DNA from: Thalassovita mediterranea | GTDB taxonomy: Bacteria > Pseudomonadota > Alphaproteobacteria > Rhodobacterales > Rhodobacteraceae | Length of the DNA: 64,000 nucleotides | Assembly (NCBI RefSeq): GCF_001458435.1 | Contig: NZ_CYSF01000006.1 | Location: 124,001-188,000, forward strand | Direction: 5' to 3' | In this document: positions 51,119 through 61,570 of the stretch, piece by piece | How positions within the stretch are numbered: position 1 is the stretch's first letter | How the letters are laid out: every line of letters begins with the position of its first letter | Notes under the pieces: model-generated | Told to the model about the DNA's origin: nothing | The model's input: the letters and a program-made list of their open reading frames with translations, nothing else | Databases searched by the model: none | Translations under genes and position numbers: made by a program

Positions 51119-51483
51119 GCGCTCACCAGTTCGCGCAGGGCCTCCAGAACTTCGGCGTTGGAAAAGGGCTTGGTCATGAACCGGCTGGCCCCCAAACGGG
51201 TTGCCAGATCACGATCCTTGTTCTGACCACGAGCAGTCAGCATCAGAACCGGCAGGTCCTTTGTTGCACCATCCGCGCGCAGTTCTGTCAGGATGTCATA
51301 CCCTGACTTGCCCGGCAGCATCACATCAAGGATCAGCAAGTCCGGCTGTTTCGCCCGCACGACATCAACAGCATCATGGCCATTGGAATGCGTCGCGACA
51401 GCCCAGCCGTCACGCGATAAAATAAATGAAATCGCTTCGATGATGTTTGGTTCATCTTCGATGACAAGAACACTTTTGCCCAC
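51115..51483 (-). CDS. Stand-alone receiver domain (CheY-like response regulator), GTG start
   Basis: A 122-residue REC domain. The acidic pair is in VLVIEDEPN, the phospho-acceptor Asp53 in LLILDVMLPG, then TARG and the lysine in FMTKPFS. No output domain follows. I choose the GTG at 51483 because AGGAGAGG lies 9 nt upstream; the ATG at 51522 has no ribosome site. It overlaps the next gene by ATGA. As first gene of the operon it is the likely partner of the symporter-kinase, but unlike CrbR it has no DNA-binding domain. Confidence 0.88.
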   Translation of the reverse strand: MGKSVLVIEDEPNIIEAISFILSRDGWAVATHSNGHDAVDVVRAKQPDLLILDVMLPGKSGYDILTELRADGATKDLPVLMLTARGQNKDRDLATRLGASRFMTKPFSNAEVLEALRELVSA

Positions 51484-51589
51484 GAAACTGCACCTCTCCT
51501 TCCCCCCGGGGCGCCATTGCACAATGACGAAAGCGCCCTCTCCCGACGGACTTTATCGCGCGTTTAACGCGATGTGTCAAAACCCAAGC

Positions 51590-52979
51590 TTACACCCCCG
51601 CGAGGATTGATGGTTCACGCCGCGCGCTACAGTCGTTCAAGGGACAAATCCGGCAGCTAATCCCCAAAGCAGTCGCTGGCGCCGCCGTGGCAGCCGCAGA
51701 TCGTTTGCGACCGGAACCTGCCACCGCATCCCAACCGTCCCGGGCCACCAATAACATATGTGCCTGATACAAAGGCGGCGTGTTAAAACTGGGGGCTTCG
51801 GCAGGTTCTGCGACCGCATAGGCATCAAAGACCGCCTCACCCCGCACATCCTGATGCACACTACGATGCAAGGGCATCATCGGTTGCGACAACGCCTGAA
51901 ATAACGGCCACTTGGGGCAAGCGGCACCGAAACGCGGCAATGAAAATCCATCCAGCGGTTTGCGGAAAATCAGCGTCCCTGAGGCATCACAGCTGACCAA
52001 CCCCATTTCGGGCACGTCATCCGCATCTGTTGGCAAATCCGCAAGGCGCCGCATGGCACGCGGCAAACTGACGCCGAAATTGCGCGCGACCAAGGCCGGA
52101 TCCGGCCCGACATCGCGCAAACAACTCAACACATCAGCAAGGGGCATGTCGCGGGCGTCTTCGGCATAGCGCAACAAGTGCGATCGTACTGCCCCCCCGC
52201 CCTGCCGTGGTTTGCAACACGTCCGCACGCGCCACTATTTCCTCGATCCGTTCGGCCGCCTTGGGCGCTTTGAGGGGTGTCGCGCCGCGCGCAGTGGACG
52301 GACCCGTTTCTAGCGCAGCAATATGATACTTGGTGTCGCGCAGGAATGCCTCGACCTCTTCCTGCGGGGTGGTCAGACCACCATCGGAATCTCCGCCTTC
52401 GTCCAAATAGGCAACCAAGCCCTGCGCCCCATCCGCCAGACGCGCGGCATCTTCGTTCAGGTTACGATAAAATCGGTCCCGCCATTCGGGTTCCAATTCA
52501 GGGGTATCGGCCAGAATGCCTGCCGTGGACCGGATCGCAGTGACTGTCGACAACACCTCATGCAAGGCCGCTGCGAGAAACGGGTCATGGGTCAGGCGAT
52601 CATTCAACACCTCGACCGTGCGTTCCAATTCCAAAACGCGACGATGACGACGCGTCAGCAACTCCGCCCATCCGGGGTATCGCCCAGCGAATGCTTCGGG
52701 AGTTTCCTCTTCGCGCGTTGCTTCAGGATCAGCGGCACGCGCCTCTCCGAGGGTGGCAATTAACGTCGCCTCTGCCCCTTCGGACAGTAGGGATGGCTCC
52801 ACTTTCAACGCTTCGGCCAGAGAGAGCAGCAATTTGCCGCCGATTCTGCGCCTATTATGTTCAATCAAATTGAGATAGGAGGCGGAAATGCCCGCTTTTT
52901 GCGCCAATTCGGCCTGTCGCAGACCCTGCATGAGCCGCCGCTCACGAATACGCGTTCCGGTAAGTTGCCCTTGCGGCAT
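51590..52979 (-). pseudogene. ScfR-type XRE regulator (DUF2083) split by a frameshift in a G7 tract
   Basis: The first frame begins MPQGQLTGTRIRERR with an XRE HTH (LRQAELAQKAGISASYLNLIEHNRRRIGG) at residues 10-60 and a long helical middle part. It leaves frame near 52192-52198, where the minus strand has seven G, and stops about 60 bp later. Removing one G restores a protein of about 462 residues that continues AVRSHLLRYAEDARDMPLADVL and ends with the DUF2083 motif CRICPLNDCSARREPSIL. ScfR proteins (RamB, PccR) sense short-chain acyl-CoA and regulate acetate or propionate genes. It is divergent from the ABC transporter/acs block. Real mutation, phase variation or a sequencing error are all possible. 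Confidence 0.78.
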
Positions 52980-53006
52980 TTTATTTTCCCACTGAAATCA
53001 AGCCAC

Positions 53007-53068
53007 TTCTGCGTCGCAGAATAATTTCTTTACAAAGTATACTATGGTACCGTTCAAAAATTTACAAA
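53007..53068. promoter_or_regulatory. Probable operator region of the ScfR regulator
   Basis: Two TTTACAAA elements at 53029-53036 and 53061-53068 are 32 bp apart (about three turns), next to the inverted repeat TTCTGC-GTC-GCAGAA at 53007-53021. A related TTTGCAC is at 53128. ScfR sites described for RamB and PccR contain TTTGCAAA (recalled). An additional inverted repeat ATTACG...CGTAAT spans 53075-53102. Confidence 0.45.
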
Positions 53069-53194
53069 AAAAATATTACGGAAATGCACGTTATTGCGTA
53101 ATTTTCCAACCGCACCCGATAATGAATTTGCACGAATGTGCCCGTGGTGACGCAAGAGGAGGCGGCGCCACACTTCATAAAACGGGAGGAATAT

Positions 53195-54532
53195 ATGACC
53201 AAGACCAACATGTCTCGTCGTGGCGTGCTGAAGTCGGGGGCCGTTGCTGGCGCCGGGCTGGCGGTGCCAACCATTTTCACAGCGCAATCTGCTGCCGCCT
53301 ACACCAACGAACCCACCGGTAGCACCGTGACGCTGGGCTTCAACGTACCTCAGTCCGGCCCCTATGCTGACGAAGGTGCAGACGAACTGCGCGCCTATGA
53401 GCTGGCGGTTGAGCACATCAACGGCGGCGGCGACGGTGGTATGCTGAACACCTTCTCGTCCAAGGCCTTGGACGGCACCGGTATTCTGGGCAAGAAGGTC
53501 GAATATGTGACCGGCGACACCCAGACCAAATCCGACGCTGCGCGTGCATCGGCCAAGTCGATGATCGAAAAAGACGGCGCGGTGATGATCACCGGCGGCT
53601 CAAGCTCGGGTGTGGCTGTTGCTGTACAGGCGCTCTGCCAAGAGGCAGGCGTGATCTTCATGGCGGGTCTGACCCACTCCAACGACACCACGGGTAAAGA
53701 TAAGCGGGCCAATGGCTTCCGCCACTTCTTCAACTCCTACATGTCGGGTGCTGCACTGGCGCCGATCCTGGCCAACAACTACGGTAAAGACCGTAAGGCC
53801 TATCACCTGACCGCCGACTACAACTGGGGCTACACCACCGAAGAAGCGGTGCGTACCTCGACCGAAGCAATGGGCTGGGAAACTGTGGCTGCGGTGAAAA
53901 CCCCGCTGACACAGACCGACTTCTCGTCCTACATTGCGCCGGTACTGCAGTCGGGTGCAGACGTTCTGGTTCTGAACCACTACGGCGGCAACATGGTGAA
54001 CTCGCTCACCAATGCGGTTCAGTTCGGCCTGCGTGAAAAACAGGTGAACGGTCACAACTTCGAAATCGTTGTTCCGCTGTTCTCGCGTCTGATGGCGCGC
54101 GGTGCGGGTGCCAACATCAAAGGCATCTACGGTTCGGCAAACTGGCACTGGTCTCTGCAGGATGAGGGCACCAAAGCCTTCGTTAAATCCTTCGGCACCA
54201 AGTACGGCTTCCCGCCGAGCCAGGCTGCGCACACCTGCTACGTACAGACCCTGCTCTATGCAGACGCCTGTCAGCGTGCCGGCACCTTCAACCCCTGTGG
54301 CGTCGCTGCCGCACTGGAAGGCTTCGAGTTCGACGGTCTGGGCAACGGCAAGACGCTCTACCGCGCAGAAGACCACCAGTGCTTCAAAGACGTGCTGGTT
54401 GTGAAAGGTAAAGAGAACCCGACGTCCGAGTTTGACCTGCTGGAGATCGTTGAGATCACCCCGCGTGGTCAGGTTGAATACGACGCCTCGATCTTTGGTG
54501 GCAACCTCGGCGCCTGTAACGGCGGCGCCTAA
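53195..54532 (+). CDS. Branched-chain/amide-type ABC transporter substrate-binding protein
   Basis: A 445-residue periplasmic binding protein with a Tat signal (MSRRGVLKSGAVAGAG, cleavage near SAAA-YT). The fold is the type-I LivJ/UrtA superfamily (VTLGFNVPQSGPYADEGADELRAYELAVEHING, then MITGGSSSGVAVAVQAL). It is longer than LivJ (~370) and has several Cys, like the urea/short-chain amide group. GGGAGGA at 53184-53190 supports the start at 53195. A strong hairpin follows the gene, as commonly seen when binding protein is made in excess over the permeases. The substrate is unknown; position next to acs hints at a small carboxylate or amide. Confidence 0.9.
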   Translation: MTKTNMSRRGVLKSGAVAGAGLAVPTIFTAQSAAAYTNEPTGSTVTLGFNVPQSGPYADEGADELRAYELAVEHINGGGDGGMLNTFSSKALDGTGILGKKVEYVTGDTQTKSDAARASAKSMIEKDGAVMITGGSSSGVAVAVQALCQEAGVIFMAGLTHSNDTTGKDKRANGFRHFFNSYMSGAALAPILANNYGKDRKAYHLTADYNWGYTTEEAVRTSTEAMGWETVAAVKTPLTQTDFSSYIAPVLQSGADVLVLNHYGGNMVNSLTNAVQFGLREKQVNGHNFEIVVPLFSRLMARGAGANIKGIYGSANWHWSLQDEGTKAFVKSFGTKYGFPPSQAAHTCYVQTLLYADACQRAGTFNPCGVAAALEGFEFDGLGNGKTLYRAEDHQCFKDVLVVKGKENPTSEFDLLEIVEITPRGQVEYDASIFGGNLGACNGGA

Positions 54533-54542
54533 ACGGCCACAA

Positions 54543-54569
54543 AGGATGGGGGCCCTGCGCCCCCATCCT
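54543..54569 (+). terminator. Strong hairpin after the binding-protein gene
   Basis: An 11-bp stem AGGATGGGGGC/GCCCCCATCCT has a 5-nt loop. No T run is present, so partial termination or mRNA stabilisation is likely. Confidence 0.6.
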
Positions 54570-54639
54570 CCCCTTCTAAAATGACTGCCTGCCTCCCGCT
54601 GCGGAGGCTCTCTCCACACTCCGACACAAGGGTGGGACA

Positions 54640-55671
54640 ATGGACGCTATAATCCTCCAAATCCTGAACGGGCTCGACAAAGGCTCGGCCTATGCGCTGA
54701 TCGCGCTGGGACTTACACTTATCTTCGGCACGCTGGGCGTTGTGAACTTTGCGCATGGGGCGCTGTTCATGATCGGCGCGTTTTGTGCTGTGACCCTCAA
54801 CAAGATCCTGACCCTGAGCCATACGGTCATCGATCCCACCAAGACCGACTTCCTGGGCAACCCAGCGAAAATTCAGGTTCCTTATGTCTATGACATCTTT
54901 GGCGAAAGCGCTGGTGCCTCGATCATTGACTGGTCGGTTCCCTTGGCAATCTTCTTTGCCATTCCGGTTATGATCGCCATCGGTTTCATCATGGAACGCG
55001 GTTTGATCAAGCATTTCTACAAGCGTCCGCATGCGGATCAGATTCTGGTGACCTTTGGTCTGGCGATCGTGCTGCAGGAAGTCATCAAGTACTACTACGG
55101 CGCCAACCCGATCCCGACCCCCGCACCTGCGGCCTTCAAAGGGTCCTTCGATTTCGGCGCGATGCTGGGTTTTGATCCCAACGTCATCATCTACCCCTAC
55201 TGGCGTCTGGTCTACTTCTGCTTTGCAGCGCTGATCATCGGTGCCGTCTTTGCCTTCCTGCAATTCACCACTTTCGGCATGGTTGTCCGTGCGGGCATGG
55301 CGGATCGTGAAACCGTTGGCCTTCTGGGCATCGACATCGACAAGCGTTTCACCATCATGTTCGGCCTGGCGGCTGCAGTCGCCGGTCTGGCGGGGGTGAT
55401 GTACGGGCCGATCAACGCGCCGAACTATCATATGGGCATGGACTTCCTCGTCCTGAGCTTCGTTGTGGTGGTTGTCGGCGGCATGGGCTCTCTGCCCGGT
55501 GCGGTTGCGGCAGGTTTCCTGCTGGGCATCCTCGAAAGCTTTGCCTCCATGCGTGAGGTCATCGCCTTCATCCCCGGTATTAACCAGGTCATCATCTACC
55601 TGGTCGCCATCATCATTCTGTTGACACGTCCCCGTGGCCTGATGGGTCGCAAAGGCGTGATGGAGGACTGA
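54640..55671 (+). CDS. LivH-type ABC transporter permease
   Basis: A 343-residue permease, about eight helices, BPD_transp_2 family. The motif GLTLIFGTLGVVNFAHGALFMIG and the late VVVVGGMGSLPGAVAAGF are typical of LivH. It has a hydrophilic insert (residues ~50-90, KILTLSHTVIDPTKTDFLGNP) not seen in E. coli LivH, which is usual in the UrtB/amide-type systems. The next gene starts 3 bp after the stop. Confidence 0.93.
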   Translation: MDAIILQILNGLDKGSAYALIALGLTLIFGTLGVVNFAHGALFMIGAFCAVTLNKILTLSHTVIDPTKTDFLGNPAKIQVPYVYDIFGESAGASIIDWSVPLAIFFAIPVMIAIGFIMERGLIKHFYKRPHADQILVTFGLAIVLQEVIKYYYGANPIPTPAPAAFKGSFDFGAMLGFDPNVIIYPYWRLVYFCFAALIIGAVFAFLQFTTFGMVVRAGMADRETVGLLGIDIDKRFTIMFGLAAAVAGLAGVMYGPINAPNYHMGMDFLVLSFVVVVVGGMGSLPGAVAAGFLLGILESFASMREVIAFIPGINQVIIYLVAIIILLTRPRGLMGRKGVMED

Positions 55672-55674
55672 TCT

Positions 55675-56895
55675 ATGTTTGGCTTGAATAAACAAGACAC
55701 CACCCTGCTGATAGTCGTCGCCATTCTGGCGCTGTTCGCACCCTTTATCCTGAACCCCTTCCCCGAAGGGTCCGCCATGGCGCAGTTCAACGCGGGGTAT
55801 CCCGACCTGATGCAGCGTTTTGTGATCTTTGGCATCTTTGCCATTGGGTTCAACATCCTGTTCGGCCTCACCGGCTACCTGTCCTTTGGTCACGCGGCCT
55901 TCCTCGGTGTGGGATCCTACGCGGCGATCTGGATGATGAAACTGCTGACCATGAACGTCATTCCCGCGATCATCATTTCGGTCATCGTGGCGGGTCTGAT
56001 CAGCTTCCTCGTGGGTTGGATTTCGCTGCGCCGCTCGGGCATCTACTTCTCGATCCTGACGCTGGCCTTTGCGATGATGATGTATCAGCTGGCCTATTCG
56101 GACCTGTTTGGCCAACTGTTCGGCGGCGTGCTGACCGGTGGTGAAACCGGCCTGCAGCCAAAAGTTAGCGATCCGCGTATTCTGGACGCCGCACTGGCAG
56201 AGGGCGCAACGCCCAAAGCACATTTGTTCGGTCTGGAAATGGGCGCCAGCCACAAGATGAACGTGGGCGCATGGTCCTTCACCTTCAACGCGGGCTACTA
56301 CATTGCCGCAGCCGCGATGCTGGCCGCCTTCTACCTGTCGATCCGCATCTTCCGCTCGCCCTTTGGCATGATGCTGCGTTCGGTAAAATCGAACCAACAC
56401 CGCCTGAACTACACCGGCCTGAACCCGAAACCCTACACTCTGGCCGCTTTCGTCATCTCTGGCATGTATGCTGGTCTGGCAGGTGGTCTGTTGGTTGCGA
56501 TGGACACGCAGGTGGGCGCGGAACGTATGTTCTGGACCGCATCCGGTGAGGTAGTGATCATGACCATCCTTGGTGGCGCGGGCACGCTGATTGGTCCGGT
56601 GCTGGGATCCGGTCTGCTGAAGTACATGGAAAACATCCTGTCCAAGATCAACAAAAGCGTGCTGGAGAGCTGGTTCTCCTTCATGCCGGATGGGCTGTCG
56701 GACTTCTTCATCGCGATCACCAACCTGTTCGTGGGCAAACAGTGGCACATCACTACCGGCGTGATCTTCATGCTTGTGATCATCTTTGTGCCCGGCGGTC
56801 TTGTGGAACTGGGCAAGCGCATTGGCGCACGGTTCAGCCGCAAGAAAGAGCCTAACAACACCGATGGGTCGGCCAAAGCCGAACCTGCCGAATAA
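55675..56895 (+). CDS. LivM-type ABC transporter permease
   Basis: A 406-residue permease with about ten helices. [21 protein letters not shown] and [16 protein letters not shown] are the LivM signatures. The C-terminal tail is charged ([18 protein letters not shown]). The ribosome site GGAGGA overlaps the end of the upstream permease gene. Confidence 0.93.
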   Translation: MFGLNKQDTTLLIVVAILALFAPFILNPFPEGSAMAQFNAGYPDLMQRFVIFGIFAIGFNILFGLTGYLSFGHAAFLGVGSYAAIWMMKLLTMNVIPAIIISVIVAGLISFLVGWISLRRSGIYFSILTLAFAMMMYQLAYSDLFGQLFGGVLTGGETGLQPKVSDPRILDAALAEGATPKAHLFGLEMGASHKMNVGAWSFTFNAGYYIAAAAMLAAFYLSIRIFRSPFGMMLRSVKSNQHRLNYTGLNPKPYTLAAFVISGMYAGLAGGLLVAMDTQVGAERMFWTASGEVVIMTILGGAGTLIGPVLGSGLLKYMENILSKINKSVLESWFSFMPDGLSDFFIAITNLFVGKQWHITTGVIFMLVIIFVPGGLVELGKRIGARFSRKKEPNNTDGSAKAEPAE

Positions 56896-56916
56896 GCCTG
56901 AGAAGGAGATACAAAC

Positions 56917-57672
56917 ATGGGTATCCTAGAAGTCAAAGGCGTCAACAAACGTTTCGGCGGGTTGCAGGCGCTGGGGGATGTGAACCTGAGTGTGAAAGAA
57001 AACTCAGTTCACGCCATCATCGGCCCCAACGGCGCGGGCAAATCCACCCTGCTGAACTGTCTGGTGGGCAAGCTGATCCCCGACACCGGATCGGTGATGT
57101 TCAACGGTCAGTCGGTGCTGGGACGCAAACCCTATGAGATCAACCAGATGGGTATTTCCCGCGTGTTCCAGACCCCCGAAATCTTCGGTGATCTGACCGT
57201 GCGGGAAAACATGATGATCCCGATCTTTGCCAAACGGGACGGTGCGTTCCGCATGCATGCGATCAAGGACATGCTGAAGGAACGCGAAATCGTCGATGCC
57301 GCAGATCACATGCTGGAAGAGATGAACATGGCCGACAAGCACGGCATGCACGCCTCTTCAATGTCGCGGGGGGACAAACGCCGCCTTGAGATCGGTATGT
57401 GTCTGGCACAGGAGCCAAAGCTGCTCTTGCTGGACGAACCCACCGCCGGTATGGCGCGCGCCGACACCAACAACACCATTGATCTGCTCAAACAGATCTC
57501 AGACGAGCGTGACATCACCATCGCCATCATTGAACACGACATGCATGTTGTGTTCTCCCTCGCCAACCGGATCACCGTTCTGGCGCAGGGCACCCCGCTG
57601 GTCGAGGATGATCCCGAAAACATCAAAGGCAACCCCAAGGTGCGCGAAGCCTACCTGGGCGAAACCGCATAA
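56917..57672 (+). CDS. LivG-type ABC transporter ATPase
   Basis: A 251-residue ATPase with Walker A GPNGAGKST near residue 35, the variant signature MSRGDKRRLEIGMCLA and Walker B LLLLDEPTAGM. The signature departs from the canonical LSGGQ/LSYG pattern, but lysine and arginine after it are retained. GAGAAGGAGATAC precedes the start. Confidence 0.93.
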   Translation: MGILEVKGVNKRFGGLQALGDVNLSVKENSVHAIIGPNGAGKSTLLNCLVGKLIPDTGSVMFNGQSVLGRKPYEINQMGISRVFQTPEIFGDLTVRENMMIPIFAKRDGAFRMHAIKDMLKEREIVDAADHMLEEMNMADKHGMHASSMSRGDKRRLEIGMCLAQEPKLLLLDEPTAGMARADTNNTIDLLKQISDERDITIAIIEHDMHVVFSLANRITVLAQGTPLVEDDPENIKGNPKVREAYLGETA

Positions 57673-57684
57673 GGAGGGCAGGAT

Positions 57685-58440
57685 ATGAACGTAAAACCCG
57701 ACTTTTCCAAAGGTCACAACCTTGCCGAAACCGCCCCCGCCTTTCTGTCGGTCTGGGATCTGCACGCTTACTACGGCGAAAGCTACATCGTGCAGGGCGT
57801 TGATTTTAACGTACACGAAGGTGAAATCCTTGCGCTTCTGGGCCGTAACGGCGCGGGCAAGACATCGACCCTGCGTGCCATCGCCCGTCTGGATGATCCA
57901 GAGATCAAGCGCGGTGAGGTTTGGCTGGACCACCAGCCGCTGCACCTGATGAGTTCGCATGAGGCATCGCGCGCCGGTCTGGCATTGGTGCCCGAAGATC
58001 GCCGCATCATCCCCGGCCTGACGGTTGAGGAAAACCTGAAACTGGCACAGATCGCCCCGCCCATCGGCTGGTCGCTGGAACGCCTGTATGAGCTGTTCCC
58101 CCGCCTTGGCGAACGTCGCCAGCAGGAAGGTGTGACGCTTTCGGGTGGTGAACAGCAGATGCTTGCAATTGCGCGGGCCTTGGCGCGTGACATTAAGGTG
58201 CTGCTGCTGGATGAACCCTATGAAGGGCTGGCGCCGGTGATCGTGGACGAGATTGAACGCACCCTGCGCAAGATTAAGGAACAGGGCATTACAACCGTAA
58301 TTGTGGAACAAAATGCGGTCCGTGCCCTTGAACTTGCCGACAGATCCGTGATCCTTGATACCGGAAATGTTGTGTTCGACGGATCGGCAGCAGAGGTACT
58401 GCAGAACAAAGAACTGCGGGAGGAATACCTCGCCATCTAA
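57685..58440 (+). CDS. LivF-type ABC transporter ATPase
   Basis: A 251-residue ATPase with Walker [10 protein letters not shown], signature [15 protein letters not shown] and Walker [14 protein letters not shown]. The DEPYEGLAP form is the LivF/UrtE one. It starts 12 bp after LivG and completes the transporter. Two hairpins separate it from acs. Confidence 0.93.
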   Translation: MNVKPDFSKGHNLAETAPAFLSVWDLHAYYGESYIVQGVDFNVHEGEILALLGRNGAGKTSTLRAIARLDDPEIKRGEVWLDHQPLHLMSSHEASRAGLALVPEDRRIIPGLTVEENLKLAQIAPPIGWSLERLYELFPRLGERRQQEGVTLSGGEQQMLAIARALARDIKVLLLDEPYEGLAPVIVDEIERTLRKIKEQGITTVIVEQNAVRALELADRSVILDTGNVVFDGSAAEVLQNKELREEYLAI

Positions 58441-58489
58441 TGGCCCCATCACCTAGGCCATCAAAGAACACCATACATCACGCATTTCG

Positions 58490-58509
58490 CCCGCCTCGTC
58501 AGAGGCGGG
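58490..58509 (+). other. Hairpin between livF and acs
   Basis: CCCGCCTC-GTCA-GAGGCGGG forms a perfect 8-bp stem. A second, smaller one (TGGCC...GGCCA, 58441-58459) lies just after the livF stop. No T run; may be a processing or stability element. Confidence 0.5.
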
Positions 58510-58544
58510 TCTATGCACTTAAGGGATCGAGGGAGGAGCCCACA

Positions 58545-60491
58545 ATGTCAGACGCCGTCTATCCGGTGCCAGCCGATTTTGCAGCCAAGGCCCATATCAA
58601 CGCTGAAAAATATCAGGAAATGTATGCCGCATCCGTAAACGACCCCGAAGCCTTCTGGGGGGAACACGGCAAGCGCATTGATTGGATCGAACCGTTCACC
58701 AAGGTAAAAGACACCAATTTCAAACTGGGTGAGGTGTCGATCAAATGGTTTGAGGATGGCGTTTTGAACGTCGCCGCCAACTGCATCGACCGCCACCTGC
58801 CGACCCGTGGCAACCAGACCGCGATCATCTGGGAACCCGATGATCCAAACGACCCTGCCCTGCACATCACCTATAATGAACTGTCCGAAAAGGTGAACCG
58901 GTTCGCCAACGTCCTGCTGTCACAGGGCGTGATGCGGGGCGACCGTGTGGTGATCTACCTGCCAATGATCCCCGAAGCGGCCTATGCGATGCTGGCCTGT
59001 GCCCGCATCGGCGCCATTCATTCCATCGTTTTTGCAGGCTTCAGCCCCGACGCGCTGGCCAACCGCATCAACGACAGTGAGGCAAAGCTGCTGATCACCG
59101 CCGACACCGCCCCGCGCGGTGGCCGTCGCACCGCGCTGAAATCCAACGCCGATCAGGCGCTGCTGCATTGTTCGGACAAGGTGCGCTGTCTGGTGGTCAA
59201 ACACACTGGCGATCAGACCACTTGGGTGGATGGCCGTGATGTGGATGTAAAGGCGCTGATGGAAACCGCCAGCCCTGACTGCCCACCGCGTCCGATGAAT
59301 GCCGAAGATCCGCTGTTCATCCTCTACACCTCCGGCTCCACCGGCAAACCCAAGGGGGTTGTGCATTCCTCCGGCGGGTATCTGGTCTATGCGGCGATGA
59401 CCCATCAATACACCTTCGATTACCACGAAGGGGATGTGTACTGGTGTACCGCTGATGTGGGCTGGGTCACGGGGCACAGCTATATCGTCTATGGCCCCTT
59501 GGCCAATGGCGGCACCACGGTGATGTTCGAAGGTGTGCCCACCTACCCCGATGCGGGCCGGTTCTGGGCCGTATGTGAGAAACACAACGTCAATCAGTTC
59601 TACACCGCCCCCACCGCCATCCGTGCGCTGATGGGTCAGGGCAATGAGTTCGTCGAGAAATACGACCTCAGCGATCTGAAACTCTTGGGCACCGTGGGTG
59701 AGCCGATCAACCCCGAAGCATGGAACTGGTACAACGACGTGGTCGGCAAGGGCAGCCGTCCCATCGTCGATACATGGTGGCAGACCGAAACCGGCGGTCA
59801 TATGTTGACCCCCCTGCCCGGTGCAACCGCCCTGAAACCGGGGTCCGCGACCAAGCCGTTCTTTGGCGTGCAGCCGGTGCTGCTGGAACCACAGACGGGT
59901 GAAGAAATCCACGACACCGCCGCCGAAGGCGTGCTGGCGATCAAGGACAGCTGGCCCGGTCAAATGCGATCCGTTTGGGGGGATCACGAACGGTTTGAGA
60001 AGACGTATTTTGCCGATTACCACGGCTACTACTTCTCCGGCGATGGTTGTCGCCGTGACGCCGATGGCGACTATTGGATCACCGGGCGTGTGGATGACGT
60101 GATCAACGTTTCTGGCCACCGGATGGGCACCGCTGAGGTGGAAAGCGCACTGGTCGCCCATGCCAAAGTGGCCGAGGCCGCGGTGGTCGGTTACCCCCAC
60201 GACATCAAGGGCCAAGGCATCTATTGTTATGTCACCCTGATGAATGGCGAAGAACCCAGCGAAGAGCTGCGCAAAGAGCTGCGCACTTGGGTGCGGACCG
60301 AAATTGGCCCGATTGCCGCGCCGGATCTGATCCAATGGGCCCCTGGCCTGCCGAAGACCCGTTCTGGCAAGATCATGCGCCGCATCCTGCGCAAGATTGC
60401 CGAAGATGACTTCGGCGCGCTTGGCGATACCTCGACCTTGGCGGATCCGTCAGTGGTGGACGATCTGATCGAAAACCGGATGAACCGCTAA
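58545..60491 (+). CDS. acs: Acetyl-CoA synthetase (AMP-forming)
   Basis: A 648-residue enzyme making acetyl-CoA from acetate. The adenylation motif is [30 protein letters not shown] and the [29 protein letters not shown] block are present. The acylation site lysine is in [11 protein letters not shown] (Lys609, the usual position). GGGAGGA 10-15 nt upstream supports 58545. It follows the ABC transporter in the same direction after a 104 bp spacer with hairpins and ends in a good terminator. The nearby symporter-kinase, ScfR regulator and PAS-LuxR protein are candidate controllers. Confidence 0.96.
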   Translation: MSDAVYPVPADFAAKAHINAEKYQEMYAASVNDPEAFWGEHGKRIDWIEPFTKVKDTNFKLGEVSIKWFEDGVLNVAANCIDRHLPTRGNQTAIIWEPDDPNDPALHITYNELSEKVNRFANVLLSQGVMRGDRVVIYLPMIPEAAYAMLACARIGAIHSIVFAGFSPDALANRINDSEAKLLITADTAPRGGRRTALKSNADQALLHCSDKVRCLVVKHTGDQTTWVDGRDVDVKALMETASPDCPPRPMNAEDPLFILYTSGSTGKPKGVVHSSGGYLVYAAMTHQYTFDYHEGDVYWCTADVGWVTGHSYIVYGPLANGGTTVMFEGVPTYPDAGRFWAVCEKHNVNQFYTAPTAIRALMGQGNEFVEKYDLSDLKLLGTVGEPINPEAWNWYNDVVGKGSRPIVDTWWQTETGGHMLTPLPGATALKPGSATKPFFGVQPVLLEPQTGEEIHDTAAEGVLAIKDSWPGQMRSVWGDHERFEKTYFADYHGYYFSGDGCRRDADGDYWITGRVDDVINVSGHRMGTAEVESALVAHAKVAEAAVVGYPHDIKGQGIYCYVTLMNGEEPSEELRKELRTWVRTEIGPIAAPDLIQWAPGLPKTRSGKIMRRILRKIAEDDFGALGDTSTLADPSVVDDLIENRMNR

Positions 60492-60507
60492 ACACAGTAC
60501 AATCCAC

Positions 60508-60535
60508 AAAACGGCCCGCCCTTGCGCGGGCCGTT
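60508..60535 (+). terminator. Terminator of acs
   Basis: AAACGGCCCGC and GCGGGCCGTTT form a strong hairpin followed by GCTTTTG. Confidence 0.8.
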
Positions 60536-60653
60536 TGCTTTTGTAACGTAGCTGACACACAGTGCTGTCACTGGGCAATCACTGCGCTGTCATTCAGGCG
60601 GTTCACAAGAGCAGCCACTGCCAGCCGACATCTATCAAGTAATGGACACTCAC

Positions 60654-61454
60654 ATGTCGAAAATTTTGGTCATGACCGACCTGCACATCACTGTGCCGCC
60701 TGAAACCATCATTGATCTCAACCCTGTGGAACGCCTGCACGAAGGTCTGGCCCATGCGGCGCGCCTGCACCCTGATGCGGATCACCTGATGCTGACAGGC
60801 GACCTGACACACGAAGGTTCAGCTGCTCAATATCAAGCACTGAAACCGCTGCTGGCGGACCTGCCGTGGCCGGCGACGATGCTGATGGGCAATCATGACC
60901 TGCGGGGCCCGTTCTGCGCCACATTCCCTGATGCCCCCGTCACGGCGGATGGGTTTGTGCAATCGGTTGTCGATCTGCCCGATGTGCGCCTGATCAGCCT
61001 AGACACGCTGGATACAGAGGCCGCCGTTGAACATGCGGGGCGCCTGTGCCCTGCCCGCCTTAACTGGTTGGAACAGGTGTTGCGCGATGCGGGCGACAAA
61101 CCCTGCCTACTGTTCCTGCACCACCCACCCTTTGACACAGGGTTCAACGGGATGGATGGCATCGGGCTGGTAAACGCCGATGAGCTGCTGGCGCTGACCG
61201 GACAGTACAATGTCCGCCACATCTTTGCCGGTCATATCCACCGCACCATCACCGCCACCGTTCAGAACCAGTCGATGACCGTATTCAAAAGCACCTGCCA
61301 CCAGATGCCTATGATCCTTGGCCAAGAAGGTTTTGGCCATTCGGTCCCCGAACCCGGCGCCTATGGCATCATTCTGACAAACGGGCAGGACGTCGTTGTC
61401 CACACCGAAGATTTCACCCTGCCCGACATGCAATCGCGCGACTTCGAAGAGTGA
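60654..61454 (+). CDS. Metallophosphoesterase (CpdA/Icc-like phosphodiesterase)
   Basis: A 266-residue class III cyclic-nucleotide phosphodiesterase-like protein. The dimetal motifs are all visible: VMTDLHI, GDLTHEG, GNHD, LHHPPF and FAGHIH. In this family cAMP is a usual substrate (CpdA). The Met at 60654 (MSKILVM) fits the family start; 60642 would add four residues. It has a role in second-messenger control only by family analogy. It is monocistronic after the acs terminator. Confidence 0.88.
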   Translation: MSKILVMTDLHITVPPETIIDLNPVERLHEGLAHAARLHPDADHLMLTGDLTHEGSAAQYQALKPLLADLPWPATMLMGNHDLRGPFCATFPDAPVTADGFVQSVVDLPDVRLISLDTLDTEAAVEHAGRLCPARLNWLEQVLRDAGDKPCLLFLHHPPFDTGFNGMDGIGLVNADELLALTGQYNVRHIFAGHIHRTITATVQNQSMTVFKSTCHQMPMILGQEGFGHSVPEPGAYGIILTNGQDVVVHTEDFTLPDMQSRDFEE

Positions 61455-61570
61455 TCAACGCAACACCGGATCAAGCCACGATCTGATAGAAACACGGTGG
61501 GGCGCAGTTTGCAGATGCCTTTTGCTGCGCCCCTTGCTAAAACAGCCCCGAGTTGAGGGGGAGCGACAGC

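Noticed and set aside
54529-56748. 739-codon minus-strand open frame opposite livH and livM
   Set aside because: His/Asp/Gln-rich translation with no motif; the plus strand carries clear permease signatures.
58920-60335. 471-codon minus-strand open frame opposite acs
   Set aside because: The acs motifs are complete on the plus strand; the reverse frame is a composition shadow.
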